Notes under the pieces: model-generated
Database searches by the model: none
What the model saw: the letters and a program-made list of their open reading frames with translations, nothing else
Told to the model about the DNA's origin: nothing
Translations under genes and position numbers: made by a program
Virus record (IMG/VR): IMGVR_UViG_3300025674_008457
Coordinates: 1 to 29,234 of that record
Direction: 5' to 3' (one strand)
Origin: a virus
Length of the DNA stretch: 29,234 bases
In this document: positions 26,859 through 29,234 of the stretch, in pieces
How positions within the stretch are numbered: the stretch's first letter is position 1
How the letters are laid out: each line of letters starts with the position of its first letter

Positions 26859-27707
26859 ATGGCGCAACCATCTTCCAGACAGGATTTGATAGATTACTGC
26901 AAGAGAAAACTGGGTGCGCCAGTTTTGGAAATTAACGTTGCAGATGAGCAAATTGACGATTTAGTTGATGATGCAATTCAATTTTTTCAAGAGAGACACT
27001 TTGATGGTGTCTCTCAAATGTACTTAAAGTATCAAGTTACTCAAGAAGATATTGATAGAGGTAGAGCACCTAACGGAGCAAATCCAACAGCAGGAATTGT
27101 TACAACAACAGCATCTGCAACAATAGCAGGTGCTGCAACAACATTTTCATACAAAGAAAACAGCAATTATTTACAAATTCCACCATCAGTTATTGGTATT
27201 ACAAAAATATTCCACTTTGATGGAACAAACACTGTAACTAATAATATGTTCAGTGTTAAGTATCAGATGTTTTTGAATGATATTTACTATTGGGGTTCAA
27301 CAGAATTATTAACATATGCAATGGTCAAGACATATCTTGAGGATATGGATTTTCTGTTGACAACACAAAAACAAATCAGATTTAATCAAAGAATGGATAG
27401 ATTATATCTTGATATTGACTGGGGAAGTGTTAGTGTTGGCGATTATTTTGTTATTGATTGTTTTCGTGCGTTAGATCCAAATGATTTTAGTCGTGTGTGG
27501 AACGATTCGTTCTTAAAAATTTATTTGACCGCTCTTATCAAACGCCAGTGGGGTCAAAACCTAATCAAATTCCAAGGAGTAAAACTTCCTGGTGGTGTTG
27601 AACTAAATGGTAGACAAATATACGATGATGCACAAAAAGAATTAGACACCATAATGGAAAGAATGTCTAATACATATGAACTTCCACCACTGGATATGAT
27701 AGGTTAA
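26859..27707 (+). CDS. 13: Neck protein gp13
   Basis: 282 residues against about 309 in T4. The N-terminus (SSRQDLIDYCKRKLGAPVLE, then INVADEQIDDLVDDAIQFFQ, then ERHFDGV) is the characteristic gp13 opening of T4-like phages. MFLNDIYYWGSTELLTYAMV and a later FRALDPNDFSRVWNDSFLKI ... LIKRQWGQNLIKF segment are also typical, and the C-terminus has DAQKELDTIMERM. gp13 forms the neck with gp14 and links the filled head to the tail. A small Ala/Thr-rich insertion (about residues 72-98, TTTASATIAGAATTF) appears to be a loop. The gp14 gene follows after 4 bases, and the adjacent placement is the T4 order. Confidence 0.93.
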   Translation: MAQPSSRQDLIDYCKRKLGAPVLEINVADEQIDDLVDDAIQFFQERHFDGVSQMYLKYQVTQEDIDRGRAPNGANPTAGIVTTTASATIAGAATTFSYKENSNYLQIPPSVIGITKIFHFDGTNTVTNNMFSVKYQMFLNDIYYWGSTELLTYAMVKTYLEDMDFLLTTQKQIRFNQRMDRLYLDIDWGSVSVGDYFVIDCFRALDPNDFSRVWNDSFLKIYLTALIKRQWGQNLIKFQGVKLPGGVELNGRQIYDDAQKELDTIMERMSNTYELPPLDMIG

Positions 27708-27711
27708 TCAT

Positions 27712-29097
27712 ATGTTGAATCCATTTTTCCAACAAGGTTCAAAAACAGAACAAAGTCTGATACAAGACTTAATTAATGAGCAATTAAAAATATATGGTGT
27801 GGAAGTATATTATCTTCCAAGAAAATATGTTACGAAAAAAACTATAATTAGAGAAGTAATTGAATCTAAATTTGATAATGCATATCCAATAGAAGCATAT
27901 GTTGATACATATGAAGGATATAATGGACTAGGAACTTTGATGTCAAAATTTGGCATCCAAGAAATGGATGATCTTATTCTGACAATCTCAAAAGAAAGGT
28001 TTGAAGAATATATAACACCATTAACTAAAAGTTTAAGCAATATAGAACTTGCAAGTAGACCGAAGGAAGGGGATCTAATCTATTTTCCTTTAGGAGATAG
28101 ATTATTTGAAATCAAATATGTAGAACACGAAAAACCATTTTATCAATTACAAAAAAATTATGTTTATCAGTTGACTTGTGAACTGTTTAGATATGAAGAT
28201 GAGGTAATTGATACTGATGTTGCAGAAATTGATGACAATATTGTTGACCAAGGATACAATATTACACTCACGATGGTTGGTTTAGCATCAACTGCATCTG
28301 CGATAACAGGAATTGTAAATGGTGGAGTAAGATTCATAACATTAACAAATCGCGGCGATAATTATACTTCTGCACCTAGAGTTGCTATTTCCTCCGCACC
28401 TTCTGGAGGATTGACTGCAGTTGGTATTGCTACAATGATTACTGGATTGGTTGATTGTATTGGCATCACTGACGACCAAAAAGTTCAAGGTGTTGAACTT
28501 ATCAATCCAGGTTATGGATATACTGTAGCACCAGGCGTTGCTTTTATCAGTGGTGGTGGTGCAGGAGCTGCAGCAACTACACAAATCGCTGATGGTATTG
28601 TAGGTGTCGTTACTATCACTAATGGTGGTGGTGGATATACTAGTGCGCCACCAGTAACCTTTAGTGGACCTATTGGTGTAGGAACAACAGCAACAGGAAC
28701 TGCTCTTATTAGTTCTGCAGGCATTGTTACTGCAATTAGAATTACTGATGCTGGTGTTGGATATACAGCAGCACCAACAATTACAATTGGATCGCCAAGC
28801 GGTCTTGGAAATACTGGAAGTTATTCTTACAACGAGATAGTAACAGGTTCAGTAAGTGGAACTACAGCATATGTCAATTCTTGGAATGCCACAACAAACG
28901 TCTTAGAACTTAAGATAGTTTCTGGCACATTCTTAACTGGTGAAACACTTGTTGGTTCAGCAAGTAGTGCAAGTAGATCAATATTAACAGTTAATACATA
29001 CGATATTATTGATCCATATGCAGATAATGACAATATTGAAACCGAAGCTGATGCAATATTAGATTTTACTGAGAAGAACCCATTTGGGACGCCATAA
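27712..29097 (+). CDS. 14: Neck protein gp14 with an inserted repeat domain
   Basis: 461 residues against 256 in T4. Residues 1-185 are the gp14 core: MLNPFFQQGSKTEQSLIQDL, then EQLKIYGVEVYYLPRKYVT (T4 gp14 has VECYYVPREYV), then FGIQEMDDLILTISKERFEE, RPKEGDLIYFPLGDRLFEIK and YVYQLTCELFRYEDEVIDT. The last ~20 residues (DNIETEADAILDFTEKNPFG) are a typical marine gp14 end. Between them, residues about 190-430 hold four G-x-G-Y units and one SGA module (VTGSVSGTTAYV ... GTFLTGETLVGSASSASR), the same families found in gp7, gp8 and the DUF4815 protein. The neck protein thus carries an added beta-rich appendage, perhaps projecting outward like neck decorations (inference). The start overlaps no other gene, and AGGTT at 27701 may serve as a weak ribosome site. 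Confidence 0.92.
   Translation: MLNPFFQQGSKTEQSLIQDLINEQLKIYGVEVYYLPRKYVTKKTIIREVIESKFDNAYPIEAYVDTYEGYNGLGTLMSKFGIQEMDDLILTISKERFEEYITPLTKSLSNIELASRPKEGDLIYFPLGDRLFEIKYVEHEKPFYQLQKNYVYQLTCELFRYEDEVIDTDVAEIDDNIVDQGYNITLTMVGLASTASAITGIVNGGVRFITLTNRGDNYTSAPRVAISSAPSGGLTAVGIATMITGLVDCIGITDDQKVQGVELINPGYGYTVAPGVAFISGGGAGAAATTQIADGIVGVVTITNGGGGYTSAPPVTFSGPIGVGTTATGTALISSAGIVTAIRITDAGVGYTAAPTITIGSPSGLGNTGSYSYNEIVTGSVSGTTAYVNSWNATTNVLELKIVSGTFLTGETLVGSASSASRSILTVNTYDIIDPYADNDNIETEADAILDFTEKNPFGTP
28285..28815 (+). repeat. G-x-G-Y repeat block inserted in gp14
   Basis: Four units: NRGDNYTSAPRVAISS, NPGYGYTVAPGVAFISG, NGGGGYTSAPPVTFSGP and DAGVGYTAAPTITIGSP. These are the most regular copies in the window, with the consensus [ND]-x-G-x-G-Y-T-x-A-P-x-[VI]-x-[FI]. 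Confidence 0.85.
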
Positions 29098-29100
29098 ATA
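29093..29100 (+). promoter_or_regulatory. Candidate late promoter (CATAAATA) overlapping the gp14 stop
   Basis: CATAAATA includes the gp14 stop codon (29095-29097) and lies 43 bases before the gp15 ATG. It is the closest approach in this window to the T4 consensus ATAAATA core in an otherwise empty 46-base gap. Confidence 0.6.
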
Positions 29101-29143
29101 ATCTTACGAATTTGTTCGCTATTTTACAAATAACTTTTTTCAA

Positions 29144-29234
29144 ATGTTTGAATATTTTTACCACGAAATATTAAGAAAGACTGTAATTGCTTTTGGTACA
29201 CTGTTTAATGGGATGACTATTAAACATACCGATA
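29144..29234 (+). CDS. 15: Tail completion and sheath stabiliser gp15, 3' end beyond the window
   Basis: Thirty residues are visible: MFEYFYHEILRKTVIAFGTL, then FNGMTIKHTD. T4 gp15 begins MFGYFYNSSFRRYATLMGDL then FSNIQIKR (from memory), so the MFxYFY start, the basic RK/RR at the same place and the GxLFxxxxIK run agree. gp15 caps the tail tube and sheath and joins the tail to the neck. Immediate placement after gp13 and gp14 is the T4 order. No clear Shine-Dalgarno is visible (CTTTTTTCAA precedes the ATG). Confidence 0.85.
   Translation, partial: MFEYFYHEILRKTVIAFGTLFNGMTIKHTD

Noticed and set aside
28342-28724. Two minus-strand open frames opposite the gp14 repeats
   Set aside because: Composition (Cys/Ser-rich in one, Pro/Val/Ala-rich in the other) follows directly from the complement of Gly/Tyr/Thr-rich repeat codons. 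No promoter or ribosome site supports them.
1-29234. tRNA genes, host-derived metabolic genes, integrase or attachment sites
   Set aside because: Every gap is under 50 bases and holds only promoter or ribosome-site sequence. No cloverleaf, photosynthesis or metabolic gene, or integrase motif was seen.

Overview
The window is a compact, AT-rich (roughly one third G+C by eye), single-strand block of late virion genes from a T4-like myovirus. The order gp6 - gp7 - (inserted fibre and protease genes) - gp8 - giant DUF4815-type protein - small coiled-coil protein - gp13 - gp14 - gp15 follows the T4 baseplate/neck order. The very long, repeat-rich proteins full of GIGTT and GxGY motifs, together with the T4-type ATAAATA late promoters, point to a marine T4-like phage infecting a cyanobacterium or a SAR11-type host. 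The host cannot be fixed from this window alone. No host gene, tRNA, CRISPR array, transposon or minus-strand gene is supported.

Layout: 3-1694 is the C-terminal part of the baseplate wedge protein gp6. 1701-13865 is a 4054-residue protein whose first ~250 residues look like the C-terminal domain of T4 gp7. It continues into thousands of residues of repeated beta-rich modules and a YHYH domain. 13896-17371 is a two-gene cassette that T4 lacks at this place: a fibre-like protein carrying an apparently intact type-1 copper (cupredoxin) site, overlapping the start of a subtilisin-family (S8) protease with an intact catalytic set. 17405-18973 is gp8. 18980-26584 is a 2534-residue DUF4815-type structural protein sitting where T4 has gp9-gp12. 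26592-26816 is a small coiled-coil protein. 26859-29097 holds neck proteins gp13 and gp14, and 29144 onward is the start of the tail-terminator/sheath stabiliser gp15.

Together these genes build the baseplate wedge (gp6, gp7, gp8), its peripheral fibres, and the neck and tail-completion complex. Four T4-type late promoter candidates (NATAAATA) lie in front of the fibre gene, gp8, gp13 and gp15. The first two sit in a nearly identical ~18-bp sequence, so the fibre/protease cassette is bounded by short direct repeats that also carry promoters. Several module families recur across otherwise unrelated virion genes in this window, which suggests they have spread by duplication and recombination.

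The observations most worth following are the copper-site fibre domain, the tail-cluster S8 protease and its exchangeable-looking cassette, and the shared module families that enlarge gp7, gp8, gp14 and the DUF4815 protein.
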